Source: Thinopyrum elongatum
Taxonomy: Eukaryota; Streptophyta; Magnoliopsida; Poales; Poaceae
Direction of reading: 5' to 3'
Assembly (NCBI GenBank): GCA_011799875.1
Contig: CM022297.1
Coordinates: forward strand, 449,611,292 to 449,675,291
DNA length: 64,000 bases
Shown here: in pieces, positions 44,485 to 56,904 of the stretch
How the letters are laid out: every line of letters begins with the position of its first letter
Numbering within the stretch: position 1 is the stretch's first letter
The notes under the pieces: generated by a model
Seen by the model: the letters and a program-made list of their open reading frames with translations, nothing else
Databases searched by the model: none
Told to the model about the DNA's origin: nothing
Translations under genes and position numbers: made by a program

Positions 44485-45535
44485 CTATACACCTAGCCTA
44501 TTATCCGCTCGCCATCCAAATCGGCTGAAGATAGCCTGTGCTACCGTCTCCCAACGGTTGCACTCAATAACCAAAAGCTCCCTGGATTCCACATGAGTGA
44601 ATAATGACCACATACGGATCCACGTTGTAGGTCTGTAGATAACCTGCAAAAAAATCGTGAAGTTTGCCCCATTAAAAATCAAATCATTTCTAGTATTCCA
44701 TATCGCGCAAAGTAGTGCACATATCCCTATCCGAATATGTTTCGCTGTATATAAGTCCACTCTATTGAGCCACGTCCCAAATAACGTGTTTATGCTCGTT
44801 GGGGGGTGTACGTTAAAAGCTATATGAATTGAGCGCCATAATAATTTTGCAAGTGGACGGTCAAGAAAGAGGTGTTTAATCATTTCATTGTGGTCACAAA
44901 AACAACATCTAGAGTTACCGATCCAACTTCTTTTTAGCAAGTTATCTTTGGTCAATATGACTCCTTTGTGAATGAACCACATGAAAATCTTAATTGGGAG
45001 CGGAACTTTAATCTTTCAAATGTGTAATGACCTAGACAGTGGCCCGGAATGAATTAAGTCCAGATACATAGATTTCATTGAAAGATCCCGTTCGCAACTA
45101 ACTTCCAGTGAATCGTATCCTCATGGTACGATAGTTGAACTTCCATCAACCCGCGGACAAGGTGCAACCACTCGTTCCAACGTTCCCCCACTAGGGATCT
45201 CCTAAATTGGATATTAAGCGGTACCGAATTTAATACTGTGGCGACATAATCTTTCATTCGTTGCACAATATTATATAGGGATGGTTGAGCCAGAGGGATT
45301 TCCCCTAGCCATGTATCCTCCTAGAATCTAGTAGTGGTACCTTTACCTACGATGAACTTCACCCGTTGGAAGAAGGTGACCTTTGTCTTCATTAACCCTT
45401 TCAAAAAAGGTGAGTCTGTAGGTCTAGCCGTAACCTGGGCCAAAGTCTTAGTGCATAAATACTTATTCCGCAATATTTGTACCCACATACCCTCGATCTC
45501 CACCGATAGCCTATATAGCCATTAACCTATTCATG
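44485..45535 (-). pseudogene. LINE ORF2, C-terminal part: post-RT region and zf-RVT
   Basis: Minus-strand frames 45503-45321, 45266-45075 and 44982-44485. YLCTKTLAQVTARPTDSPF, GERWNEWLHLVRGLMEVQL, then the zf-RVT domain MWFIHKGVILTKDNLLKRSW with CCFCDHNEMIKHLFLDRPL. The frames are separated by stops or indels. The domain follows the RT in plant L1 elements and is thought to help RNA or target binding. Confidence 0.8.
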
Positions 45536-46365
45536 CCAACCTTGGTAAAGATCTTGAAGCTTACATTAAGAAGACATATTGGTCTGAATTGCTCAATGCG
45601 GGTTGCCTCCACCTTCTTTGGCAACAACGTTATTGTTCCAAAATCTAAGTGGAATAACTGTAAGTGACCGTCGAACAAGTCCTGGAACAAAGGCATAAGA
45701 TCACCCTTGATGATATGCCAACATCTCTTATAAAATTCCGCCAGGAACCTATCCGGTCCGGGGGCTTTATTTTGTTTCATTTGTGTTATTGCATCAAACA
45801 CCTCTTTCTTAGTGAACGGAGCAGCCAACACCTCATTCTGGTCGGAGCTGAGCTGAGGTATATCCCCGATCGCGCTCTCATCTAGAGACACAAAATTTTC
45901 TTCAGGTGCTCCAAAAAGCTTTTAATAAAAATTGGAGATGTACAGTTTGAGGTTCTCATGCCCTATAATTGTACCCTCATCTTGTTCAAGTTGAATAATT
46001 CTCTTTTTTCTATGTTTCCCATTAGATATCAGATGAAAGAATTGGGTATTATCATCCCCTTGGACGATCTTAGATACCTTCGCTCTAAGTGCCCATTTCA
46101 TCTCCTCCTCTCGCAGGAGAGCTTGTAACTTCTTCTCCACCTCATTCTTAATATTCCGGTCGGACATATTAAGAAGTGTGGTTTCCACTCTCAAATCAAG
46201 CTCGTTAATAATTTGTATCAGTCTCTCCTTTTCAACTTTATATAAACCACTTTGATTCTTGGCCCATCCTCTCAAGAACTGGCGCAAATGTCTAATTTTT
46301 TTGCCATCTATCAATATTTGAAACTCCACCTGACTCCTTGGCCCATTCGGCTGCAATGAGATCAA
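45536..46365 (-). pseudogene. LINE ORF2, linker and N-terminal part of reverse transcriptase
   Basis: Minus-strand frames 46365-45922 and 45891-45511. A coiled linker (EKERLIQIINELDLRVETTL) leads to LRAKVSKIVQGDDNTQFFHL, then the RT start MKQNKAPGPDRFLAEFYK and FRPICLLNVSFKIFTKV. The frame ends just after NRLMAI, where sequence jumps to the post-RT region. The palm with the catalytic Asp pair is missing. One stop (TAA near 45920) splits the linker. Confidence 0.85.
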
Positions 46366-47134
46366 GGAAGCCTTCCCTCTCGAACCATCCTAATTCGAAA
46401 GAGAAAATATTTCTGTTTCCCACATGTGTCGCTTCCCCAGAATCGACCAACAGTGGAGTATGATCAAAAATTGCTCTCTGTAGGGCGTGAACCGTTACCA
46501 AAGGAAATTTATGTTCCCACTCAACACTAGTGAGAACCCGGTCCAATTTCTCATAAGTAGGTATTGGTAAAGAATTAGCCCATATGAATTGTCTCCCAGT
46601 GAGGTCAATCTCCCTCAAATCAAGACTTTCAATGATCATATTAAACATGAATGACCATCTCCCGTCAAAATTGTCATTATTTTTTTCGTCTTGTCTTCTA
46701 ATTATATTGAAGTCTCCTCCCACCAGAATGGGAAGCCTTTCAGCACCACAAATCCTCACCAAATCTGCAAGGAAATCTGGTTTAAGCTCTGGCTGGGCCG
46801 CACCATATATGGCCACCAAAGCCCATCTGAACCCATCAACTTTCGACCGTACACGAAATTTGACGATAAAATCTCTATAAACCACATTCAACACTTCTAA
46901 GGAATCACACTTCACCCCGAGTAGGATCCCACCGGACCGACCCCTTGGAGGTAAACAGTGCCAATCATAATCCACCCCACCTGAAATGGTGTTTAGGAAT
47001 TGCAAAGTGAAATTATCTCTACCCGTTTCTAATAAAGCCATAAAATCCAATTTATGCTCTATCGCGGTTTCTCTAAGGAATCTTCTTTTAGCCAAGTCCG
47101 CTAGACCTCTGCTATTCCAAAAAATCCCTTTCAT
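46292..47134 (-). pseudogene. LINE ORF2 endonuclease (APE-type)
   Basis: 280-codon frame from ATG 47134, MKGIFWNSRGLADLAKRR. Catalytic motifs of the exonuclease-endonuclease-phosphatase fold are present: Asn in WNSRG, Glu in ALLETG, Asp/Asn in VGGDFNII, and the His in IFDHTPLL. It nicks target DNA to prime reverse transcription. The frame is intact through the domain but shifts near 46300, so it is not fused to a working RT. Confidence 0.85.
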
Positions 47135-47211
47135 ATATCATTGTGGAATTTTTTATTTTGTTTTACTCTTGCACTTCTATGCACCGCCGATGTCGGAAAA
47201 ACCTTCCTCTT

Positions 47212-48634
47212 CTAGGTTCTTTTTGGTTTATCCTTCACCACCTCTGCGTCGTCATGACCAGTGGTAGTGGTAGAACTGACATCTGTTTGCAAAGGGGCCA
47301 TATGCCCCTCTGAAACCACATCCTCATCCTCATTTTGTACCCCCTCCGTGGGAATCAAATCCTCACATAGGGATTGTAATGCGGTAACCCCGAGATTATT
47401 AATGTCAGAATTATTCATAGGTTTGACTGTTGCCATGTTTCGAATTAATTCAATTGCTCTGTCCGCTTCTAAATCGAGCAAATTGTTTATGGATTTGGCG
47501 GTTTCTTTGCCATTACTACCAAGAGATATCCCTAAGTTGTGGGTTTTATCTAAGATCTCATGCTCAGAAAAGTGAAGAATGGAACAACTAGTATTTACTG
47601 ACATACATGTGTTTGCTTCAATATCACGAAGCTTGGCAGCCCTCATCGCATGCCCCATTTGTATGTCATCGGCATCCGGCTGAGACTGAATCCGGTGACT
47701 GAAGCGTCTGTCCCCGGACACAGGATCCGGAATCCCACCAAAAGCTACCACGTTCTCCATAGTCACGCCGCCCGAGCTGTGGCCTCCTGCCATATGCTCG
47801 GCCGAGATTGCAACCGTGGGAGACAATGATGTCTTGGGTTGATCCTCTGGTGCACCATCCACCCTGCCGGTCGGTACGCTGAAGTCAGATTGACTGCCCT
47901 CCGCACCAACCTGGGACGCCACCTCCTATGACGTGCCAGTCGGTCGTGGTGATGAAGATCACGGTGAGTGGGATGGCGTAACCGACCAACCTGTCGGGTA
48001 GGCCACCTCCCCCACAGGTGGTGGAGCAACCTCAAAAGATCGCCCCTCCCCCCCTCTCCCGTGGGCGCAAAGCTAAAGTGGGCGATGCAAAGAATGGTGG
48101 AGACGAAGTGGTCCCTTGGGCCTCCTACCCAATGTGAACCGCCTCCACCTCCACGGGAGAAACCTGGCGCCTATGTCCTGTCATCTATGAGGAATTGTTA
48201 AGAGGTCCCTGATACTGCTGCTCGACCATCAGGTCTGTGGCCATGTTGTCATCCTCCTTCTCTGTCTCCACCCTGTCAACCCACAAACGACTTGGTGCTG
48301 ACATCGCCTGAAACGATCCAAAGCGAAAAGAAGCCGTAGGAGTGGACGAAGGGGTCGACCCCTTATTAGTCCTCGGTTGCACCGACTGAGTGGGCTTTGC
48401 CGCCGGTAAATTCTGTCCAACAAAACCACTAGATTTCCCATCCGTCTCTTTATTACCGTTGTTGTCATCTCCGTCGGTCATGTGCACATCTTTACTTGTA
48501 GAACCATTATCTGCCTTATGACTCTCCTCAACCACAACCTCGAGATCATATGCCACTCCATCATAAACACATGTAACAGAATCCGGAACATACTCCGAAT
48601 CAAGAACACTGACTAGCAGCCTCGCAGTGCCCAT
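47212..48634 (-). pseudogene. LINE ORF1, C-terminal part
   Basis: Frames 48634-48185 and 47922-47212. RMGTARLLVSVLDSEYVPD continues the ORF1 domain cut by the solo LTR at 48644. The rest is acidic and low-complexity, ending KDKPKRT with stop TAG about 80 bp upstream of the endonuclease ATG. Stops and frame changes lie between 47922 and 48185. Confidence 0.7.
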
Positions 48635-48638
48635 GCAT

Positions 48639-50249
48639 GCGGGTGCTACTTCTTGAGCTTGCGTTGGTTTTTCCCTTGAAGAGGAAAGGGTGATGCAGCA
48701 AAGTAGAGATAAGTATTTCCCTCAGTTTGAGAACCAAGGTATCAATCCAGTAGGAGACAACGCACAAATCACCGAATACCTGCACAAACAATCAAACAAC
48801 TTGCACCCAACGCGATAAAGGGGTTGTCAATCCCTTCACGGTTATTTGCAAAAGTGAGATCTGATAGAGATAGATAAACGATAAAGTAAATATTTTTGGT
48901 ATTTTTGGTTTATAGATCGGAAAGTAAAAGATTGCAAAATAGTAGATCGGAAACTTGTATGATGAAAAATAGAAACTTATATGATGGAAAATAGACCCTG
49001 GGGCCATAGGTTTCACTACAGGCTTCTCTCAAGATATCAAATAATACGGTGGGTCAACAAATTACTGCCAAGCAATTGATAGAAAAGCGCAAAGTTATGA
49101 CGATATCTAAGACAATGATCATTAATATAGGCATCACGTCCGTGTCAAGTAGACCGAAATGATTCTGCATCTACTACTATTACTCCACACATCAACCGCT
49201 ATCCAGCATGCATCTAGAGTATTAAGTTCATAAAGAACGGAGTAACACATTAAGTAAGATGACATGATGTAGAGGAATTAACTCAAGCAATATGATGAAA
49301 ACCCCATCTTTTTATCCTCGATGGCAACAATACAATACGTGCCTTGCTGCCCCTACTGTCACTGGGAAAGGACACCACAAGATTGAACCCAAAGCTAAGC
49401 ACTTCTCCCATTGCAAGAAAAACCAATCTAGTTGGCCAAACCAAACCGATAGTTCGAAGAGAATTACAAAGATATCAAATCATGCATAAAAGAATTCAGA
49501 GAAGATTCAAATAATATTCATAGATAAGCTGATCATAAATCCACAATTCATCGGATCTCGGCAAACACACCGCAAAAAAGTATTACATCGAATAGATCTC
49601 CAAGAACATCGAGGAGAACATGGTATTGAGAATCAAAGAGAGAGAAGAAGCCATCTAGCTACTAGCTATGGACCCGTAGGTCTGAGGTAAACTACTCACG
49701 CTTCATCGGAAGGGCAATAGAGTTGATGTAGAAGCCCTCCGTGATCGAATCCCCCTCCGGCAGGGTGCCGGAAAAGGTCCCTAGATGGGATCTCACGGGT
49801 ACAGAAGGTCGCGGCGGTGGAAAAGTGTTTTCGTGGATGCGTCTGGTGGTTTGGGGATATTTGGGAATATATAGGCGAAAGAATTAGGTCAGGAGGGTCA
49901 CGGGGGGCCCACAAGGGTGGGGGGGCGCGCCCTACCCCCTGGCCGCGCCCTCCGTCCTTGTGGCTGCCTCGTGGCTCCTCTGACTTCATCTCCAAGTCTC
50001 CTGGTTGTCTTCTGGTCCAAGAAAAATCATCGCGAAGGTTTCATTCCGTTTGGACTCCGTTTGGTATTCCTTTTCTGCGAAACTCAAAAACAAGGAAAAA
50101 ACAGGAACTGGCACTGAGCTCTAGGTTAATAGGTTAGTCCCAAAAATAATATAAAATAGCATATTAATGCATATAAAACATCCAAAACAGATAATATAAT
50201 AGCATGGAACAATAAAAAATTATAGATACGTTGGAGACGTATCAGCAGG
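48639..50249 (-). mobile_element. Solo LTR of the same family as the 54441-60871 element
   Basis: The LTR at 48644-50244 (1601 bp) reads on the minus strand TGATACGTCTCCAACGTATC... and ends ...AGAAGTAGCA. The flanking pentamers GCGGG and GCAGG are a target duplication with one mismatch. It shares conserved blocks with the LTRs at 54441 and 59311, including GATGCATGCTGGATAGCGGT and GACGTGATGCCTATAT. It splits LINE ORF1. Confidence 0.92.
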
Positions 50250-51333
50250 TAAAAGGCATGTCAACTTTCTCAGTTTTACCAATCAAAGACCCGAGACTCC
50301 AAACAATGATGAAGTCATTAAGCAATTTCTCTGGTACGCCTGACAATCTGATCCATATTTGCTCTAATGGTGATCCTGTCGGCTCTGGTTTTTTGCATTC
50401 ATCAAACTCGAGAACACACTTGCTCCGAGTCACCTTACTGAACCCAAACTTCAATAGACGATCTAGATCCTCCCTCCTGGGAAACTCCACTCTGTATACC
50501 TGGTCATCCACCAGGATAGGTGACCAATGGAAGGACTCCGAAACCAGCCGTCTGAGCTGCCGAGACACCTGCTCCTCTGTCAGTGTCCCCTTAGTAACCT
50601 TGAGTAAACCGAACTTTGAGCACTCCGGACGAGAGGTCACCGAGACCGTGGGTGGAGTCTCAAAGAACATAAGTTTATTGTTGCAAACACCATATATAGT
50701 CACCACAAGCTTAGGAACCGAAAGCAACGGACAATTATCTGATGAGTGACCAGGTTTGAGACAAATGTCACACAAGACCGTCGTACAGTCAACCACAAAG
50801 TGTCCTGGCTCACCATACCGATAACAATTCATCTTTTCTTTCTTATGTGCCGCTTTATTAGCATGCACCGCGTCCGCTTTGTCGCTACCTTTTTCACTCT
50901 GACCATCTCTGTCATCCGAAGGTCTGGAAGTCAAAATAGTCACCGCTGCCAGTGCTTTAACCGCCGCCACCGCCACCTCGGGCAATGTTGTAGAAGAGGA
51001 AGCAGCGGCATCTGCCACTTTGGCCGCCCCGCTGACAGTCCCCGCCGGCGGGAGTGTTGGCTTAGGAGCTGTCTTCGACACAAAGGGACTGAGCGGAGGA
51101 GGGTTACGACCGAACCCACCACCCCCACCTCGACCACCTCTCTGGCCGTAGTGAGGTCCCGTTGCGCCTTCAACGAACTCACCAGGTGGGGGGGTTAAAG
51201 TTCCGTTGCCATTGGTTCCCGGTGAAACCGCGACCTCCGCCATTATTCCACTGGTTCCATCCACATCCTTCGTATCCTCCATCGTAGCCGCGGCCAACAC
51301 CATAGCCGCCGCGACCTCTATTGAAACCACCAT
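50250..51333 (-). pseudogene. LINE ORF1, central part with zinc knuckles
   Basis: The minus-strand frame of 363 codons starts in a Gly-rich segment. It has two adjacent knuckles near 50750-50840: [14 protein letters not shown] and [14 protein letters not shown]. The second is a normal CCHC; in the first the second Cys is replaced by Tyr. Downstream are [35 protein letters not shown] and [16 protein letters not shown], a DUF4283-like nucleic-acid-binding region. ORF1 proteins bind the LINE RNA. The frame runs into the solo LTR. Confidence 0.8.
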
Positions 51334-52373
51334 GTCCTACGTCGTGACCACCCCGGCCACCTGTAGGACCCTCTCGCCCCGCGGCATTTGCTCCTTGGCT
51401 GCCCTCGGCGGCCCCCTGCCTGTGCCGTCGCCGGCATGAGCGCCGGTTTGTTGCCTCGGCGGCTCTTGCTGCCCACGCAGTGGTGGCTGAGCCCCGTCGC
51501 CTTGGCCAGCCATCGATGCCGCCGGTGACCGAAGCGCTGTCGGAATCCGTTGGGACCTCCTGCATCGGATAGGGAACCCAGGTGCGGCGGTTTTCCAAAC
51601 CCTAGCTCCCATCGTACGAAGGATGTGCATGAACGCCACAGTAGGTATGTCGATCGATCTGGACGCCGCCTTCGCTGGCTGTCGATCATCGACACGCACC
51701 GGGCCACCGATCGCCGAACTACACTGGGCCATATACCCAGGTAATTCCGGCCCATCCATCCACCCGTCCAGCTCGCCTCTATCCTGTGGCTGGGCCAGAT
51801 ACCCAACACACGCCATGGACACGAGCAAATCAGGCCCATCCTGGCCCAAAACGTAATTCAAACGATCCTGCCTGGCCGCCCGGATCTGCACAACCCGATC
51901 GGCCGGCGGCGGCGGCCCCGCCACCCGTCGCCCTTTTGTCCTTTTTTATTGAACCGTCGTCCATGATCCGATGAAATCACCAAGTGTTAGGGATGGAAGA
52001 CATACCTTCGGAAGAGGTCCTTTCCATGGCCGCACCGCCTGACGTTGCAGTCCGCCGATGTACGACTCGCCGGAGAACCTCCACCTTGTCAGCAACGCCG
52101 AGCCCATTCCAAGCCTTGTCACTCACCGGAACGATCCCATCGATGCAATCCACAATTTCCTGCTCGGAGTAACCCACCCTGAGAGACTCGCAGACGTAGT
52201 CCGATGGCGTCGGGGACGGCGCCTCCACCGCCGGTCCGGTGACAATCCGACCATCTTCATCGTCGGAGTCGTTAGAGTCTGCTCCGGTGAGGGCCTAGAA
52301 CCTGTTCCCCCTCTGTTGTGGTGCATCAGCAGCCGCCGCGGGGGCGCCCCTGTCGCCCCCCATCTTCCTGTTT
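51334..52373 (-). pseudogene. LINE ORF1, N-terminal part and 5' region
   Basis: Overlapping broken frames: 52228-51977 (ESLRVGYSEQEIVDCIDGIV, VVHRRTATSGG), 51924-51337 (MAGPPPPADRVVQIRAARQD, IPTVAFMHILRTMGARVW) and 51598-51179 (Gly/Arg-rich [20 protein letters not shown]). They make sense as one protein only with several frame changes. The Gly-rich part leads into the knuckles. Confidence 0.6.
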
Positions 52374-52965
52374 GCTTTCATCCTCATTAATCCCTTCTAG
52401 AAGGGTGAATCCGTTGGCCTAGCGGTGACTTGGGCCAAAGTCTTAGAGTGTAAGTATTTATTCCGCAAGATTTGTATCCACATACCCTCGGTCTCAGTAG
52501 ATATTCTGTATAGCCACTTGCTAAGCAAACATCTATTTTTGACCTCTAAATTTTTTGATCCCTAACCCGCCCTGATCTTTTGGTCTGCAAATAATATCCC
52601 ATCTAGCCAATCTGTACTTCTTCTTGGCCTCATCACTTTGCCAAAAGAATCGGGATCTATAAAAGTCAAGTCTTTTCCGTACCCCTACCGGTACCTCAAA
52701 GAAGGATAAAAGGAACATCGGCAGGTTCGTAAAAACCAAATTTATCAAAACCAACCGACCACCGTATGACATGAGCTTGCCCTTCCAGTAGCTAAGTTTC
52801 TTTTCAAATCGATCTTCAATACATTTCCATTCCTTGTTCGTTAAACATCTATGGTGAATTGGGATCCCTAGATAACTAAAAGGTAAGGATCCCATTTCAC
52901 AACCGAACAAATTTCTATAGTCATCTAAAACAAGACAATAAGAACACATTTCCTCTAAAAAGTTA
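52374..52965 (-). pseudogene. Third LINE fragment: RT thumb to post-RT region
   Basis: The minus-strand frame 52949-52533 has CEMGSLPFSYLGIPIHHRCL, KLSYWKGKLMSYGGRLVLIN, FFEVPVGVRKRLDFYRSRFF and IICRPKDQGGLGIKK, typical of the RT-to-zf-RVT connection of plant LINEs. 52374-52530 overlaps in homology with 45377-45535 of the neighbouring LINE, so it is a separate copy. Short and isolated. Confidence 0.8.
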
Positions 52966-54440
52966 ACAAGTACTATGGTGGGAAAGATGAGATATCACCC
53001 AATTGCCTTGGGCTCACGCAGTCAACAACTCCCACTCGACCACTCCTCTGGCCAATAGGTCTAGCAAGGCATGCGATGAGAAAGGAGTCACCAGTTCCAG
53101 CTTTGCATGGTTGTTGTTGGTGCACAAGCGAGCCCCCTCTATCGAAGACCCTAGATGTACGAGTGGGGTATACATGTGGGTTCCATAGGTACGAGTCGAG
53201 AAAATGAAGATAGACACAATGGGGAAGAATGAGGGGGGTGCTTCAAAGTCATCATATTTTACAAATCTGTTTGGTCAAGAAAGATTCTCACGATGGAGTA
53301 TGAAAAAAAATAGGTTGAATTGTTTTCCCAATGCTGCTCATCCTGAAGTTATTGTCCTCAAAGATGTATTGCTTCAGCGAGTATGAAAAATCCAACACAA
53401 GAAAAAAATATTGCTCCATTTGCTAGCTTCACTGCATGGGCACTCATTGCATGGCACCCTTTGAAGTAGCTTCAGTGCATATATATATTTATAAGTTACA
53501 ATCTCATGACAAGTTAAATGTGCCATCATTACTTTAAAAGGGTAAAAGGTACTATAAATGATGATAAAGGTGAAGGATGGCTTGGGGCAACTTGTATATG
53601 ATCAGGTTCTCGTCACACACCCTTCCCTCAAACCCCTCAAAAAAGAACTTGCATATGATCAGGGCTTCTAATGCGATACTGCGATCTATGCATCTGGGCC
53701 ATCCAATCGTGATCTTGTGGTACAGATCGAGCAAGCTGGAAAGGTGCTAGACATTTTGCACAAAACACCTTGACATACCAGAAATATGCAGCCTGAGCTC
53801 CCTTTTGTCTCGACATTCAGTAGTCAACACCAAACCTAATACATTCCCTATTTCCTTCTTTTACCAGCACGGGCAGCTGGAGTGCATCACCATGAGTTGC
53901 TACGGTGTACGTCGCAGACATGGCTGAATCAACCATCCTAAGTCTCACATCGGCATAGATCTGACCATCCTAACCCCAAATGGCTTGCTAGATCAAAGGT
54001 GATAGGGAAATAAGCTAGCAAATACCCCAAACAATAGTAAGCAAATGAAATATAGAAAGATCACACAACAACAAAAATTGACGAGATACTCATCCAAGTA
54101 ATCAATGACCAAGCTAGAGTAAAAATGACGTTCTCGGTGTAAAAAATAATCCATTCGTTGGAGGAGGAAGACATCTTCTACTTAACATTGCTAGTCACCT
54201 AAGGGCTCGGATAGAACTGAAAATTGGACCAATGATAGAACGGATACTACAAGAATGATCACCACCTAAAGTTGGGACCACGTTGAGAGCAACATGACCA
54301 CCTTCAATGAACTAACCACTCAATGACCACCTGGTAGAGACCAAATGTTCCCGAAATAGTGTCACCAAAGAGGAAACAACACCATAGCGCCGCAACCACT
54401 AATTCTGCAAAGTGAACCAAGGGTTTTCACATCTGCACCC
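52966..54440. repeat. Background low-copy repeat, copy C (partial)
   Basis: Matches copies A and B from about 7430 / 18195 onward: GAATTGTTTTCCCAATGC (53318), TTGCTAGCTTCACTGCATGG (53424), ACACAACAACAAAAATTGACGAGATACTC (approx. 54062) and GGAGGAGGAAGACATCT (54159). More diverged than A is from B. It is cut at 54440 by the next LTR element. No gene seen. Confidence 0.6.
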
Positions 54441-56000
54441 TGATACGTCTCCAACGTATCTATAATTTTTGATTGTTTCATATTGTTATATTATCAATCT
54501 TGGATGTTTTATATTCATTTACTAGCAACTTTATATCATTTTTTGGGACTAACCTATTGACATAGTGCCCAATGCCAGTTGCTATTTTTTTTGCTTGTTT
54601 TTTACTTTGCAGAATATCAATACCAAACGAAGGCCAAATGCAACGAAACTTTTTGGAGATTTTTTTTTTGGACAGAAGACACCCAGGAAGCCAAAGGAGC
54701 ACAGGGGAGGAGGCCGTGGGGCCCACTAGGCACCAGGGCGCGCCAGAGGCCCCTAGCACGCCCAGGTGGGTAGTGGAGCCCACGGGAAGCTTATCGACCG
54801 ACTATCACCTCTATAACTACTCTAAAATCCCAAAACCCTAGGGGAGTCGAGAGAATATAGTTTTCGCCGCCGCAAGTACAAGAACCATGAGATCCAATCT
54901 AGAAGCCTTTTCCGTCACTCTGCCGGAGGGGGCAACGATCACGGAGGGGTTCTTCATCACCCTTGCCCCTTCGATGATGCGTGAGTAGTTTACCACAGAC
55001 CTATGGGTCCGTAGCTAGTAGCTAGATGGCTTCTTCTCTCTTTTTGATCTTCAATACAATGTTCTCCTCGATGTTCTTGGAGATCTATTTGATGTAATGA
55101 CTTTTTGCGGTATGTTTGTTGGGATCCGATGAATTGTGGGTTTACGATCAGTTCTATCCATGAATATTATTTGAGTCTTTGCTGAACTATTTTATGCATG
55201 ATTTGTATAGCCTCGTATTTCTTCTTCGAAACTTTGGTTTGGTTTGGCCAACTAGATTGATTTTTCTTGCCATGGGAAGAGGTGCTTTGTGATGGGTTCG
55301 ATCTTGCGGTGCTCAATCTCAGTGACAAAAAGAGACATGACATGCATGTATCCTTGCTATTAAGGATAAAAAGATGGGGTCTATTCCTACATGAATAGAT
55401 TGTGTCTACATCATGTCATCGTTCTTATTGCATTACTCCGTTTTTCCATGAACTTAATACACTAGATGCATGCTGGATAGCGGTCGATGTGTGGAGTAAT
55501 AGTAGTAGATGTAGAATGATTTCGGTCTACTAATCTTGGACGTGATGCCTATATACATGATCATTGCCTTGGATATCGCCATGATTATTCTCTTTTTATC
55601 AATTGTCCAACAGTAATTTGTTTACCCACCGTATGCTATATTCTTGAGAGAAGCCTCTAGTGAAAACTACGGCCCTCGGGTCTATTTCCTATCATATTAA
55701 AACCAAAAATATATTGCTGCACTTTTTCTTAATTTATTTTATTTTGTGTTTTTGCTAGATCTATTTATCAAATCTCATACAATTTAATCTATCTCAATAC
55801 CGAGGAGGGATTGACAACCCCTCTTACGCGTTGGGTTGCAAGTATTTGTTATTTGTGTGTAGGTGCTATTTACATAGTGTTGCTTGGTTCTCCTATTGGA
55901 TTGATAACCTTGGTTTCATAACTGAGGGAAATACTTACCGTTGTTGTGCTGCATCATCCTCTCCTCTTCGGGGAAATACCAACGCAGATACAAGCAATCA
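54441..56000 (+). repeat. 5' LTR of the non-autonomous element
   Basis: 1560 bp, TGATACGTCT...CAAGCAATCA. Roughly a few percent diverged from the 3' copy by eye. Confidence 0.93.
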
Positions 56001-56011
56001 GGAAGAATTTT

Positions 56012-56029
56012 TGGCGACATTGCCGGGGA
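56012..56029 (+). promoter_or_regulatory. Primer binding site, tRNA-Asp type
   Basis: TGGCGACATTGCCGGGGA starts 11 bp after the 5' LTR and differs at two positions from the TGGCGCCGTTGCCGGGGA site used by many plant Gypsy elements. Confidence 0.8.
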
Positions 56030-56202
56030 GACATCATCAACATCTATCAAGTACCCAATCACAAATCTCATCTCCTTGCAATTACTTTATTTGCCATTTG
56101 CCTCTCGTTTTTATCTCCCCCACTTCTAAAAAGTTTTGCAAAAATCACAAAGATATTTTTCGTTTGCCTTTTTCTCGTTTGATCTTTTGTTTGCTCGTCA
56201 CC

Positions 56203-56904
56203 ATGAGTGATTTCGGTATGGCAGAAACGGATGATGGTAGAACTCCTAAAATTGGACGTTCTTCTAATCTTGATGCTAAAAATTTTGTGATGGGGCAAGG
56301 GAATGTTATAGGAAAAGGTGCTATACAAGAGTTCTTTAATTGCGTTGGAACTCTGACTTGTGATGATGTTCCTATACTTAAAAGAACTAAAACTTATGCA
56401 AAAGCTATTTCAGCACTTGTCCTTAAACTTGAGAAAAGATTTATTTGTACTCATCCTACCTTGCAAAGATTATTTTATTAGCTACCCATTATAAAGGATC
56501 CTAAAGCTAAGAAGATAGCCACCCTTGTCCTTATGAATGAATTTGATTACATAGTGCGGGAAGCTAGGGTGATCTTTGATTTTTATGGTATGAACCGTGA
56601 AAAACCGGTAATAGATGAGATCCTTTACAATAGCGATTACTTATTAAGGCATTTGCTTGGCAATGGCCATATCTTTGATGATAATCTTAAAAAGGAAGTT
56701 CCAGCTTTGGATATGATCCAACAAGTTTTCAATGATGTTAATCAACAATATTCTTGGATTGTAGCCAGTAATCAAAGGGGATATGCAGATGGACAACTAG
56801 ATAATGCTAAAATTTCTATGGATGATGTGTTCTATGTTATGTCTGAAGAACCTCCTGACAAAAACAAATCTATGGGAAATAAGAAGAAAGATGACAATAC
56901 TTGA
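56203..56904 (+). pseudogene. Unknown conserved-looking ORF of the non-autonomous element, one nonsense codon
   Basis: From ATG 56203 (CACCATGAG) one frame of 233 codons runs to TGA at 56902-56904, interrupted only by TAG at 56479-56481. The protein is acidic overall, with a hydrophobic helical centre: AIQEFFNCVGTLTCDDVPIL, LVLMNEFDYIVREARVIFDF, KKEVPALDMIQQVFNDVNQQ, and a charged C-terminus ending NKKKDDNT. I recognise no catalytic motif. Its position right after the primer site is that of gag, so a reduced gag-like or packaging protein is possible. That is inference only. Confidence 0.55.

Larger units (their letters stand above)
44311..52373 (-). mobile_element. L1-type LINE, long but defective
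   Basis: Minus-strand element. The 3' tail at 44311-44380 is followed upward by zf-RVT, a truncated RT, endonuclease and ORF1 with zinc knuckles. It is interrupted by a solo LTR (48644-50244) and lacks the RT catalytic core. The 5' boundary near 52373 is where a different LINE fragment begins. I found no convincing target duplication. Confidence 0.85.
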
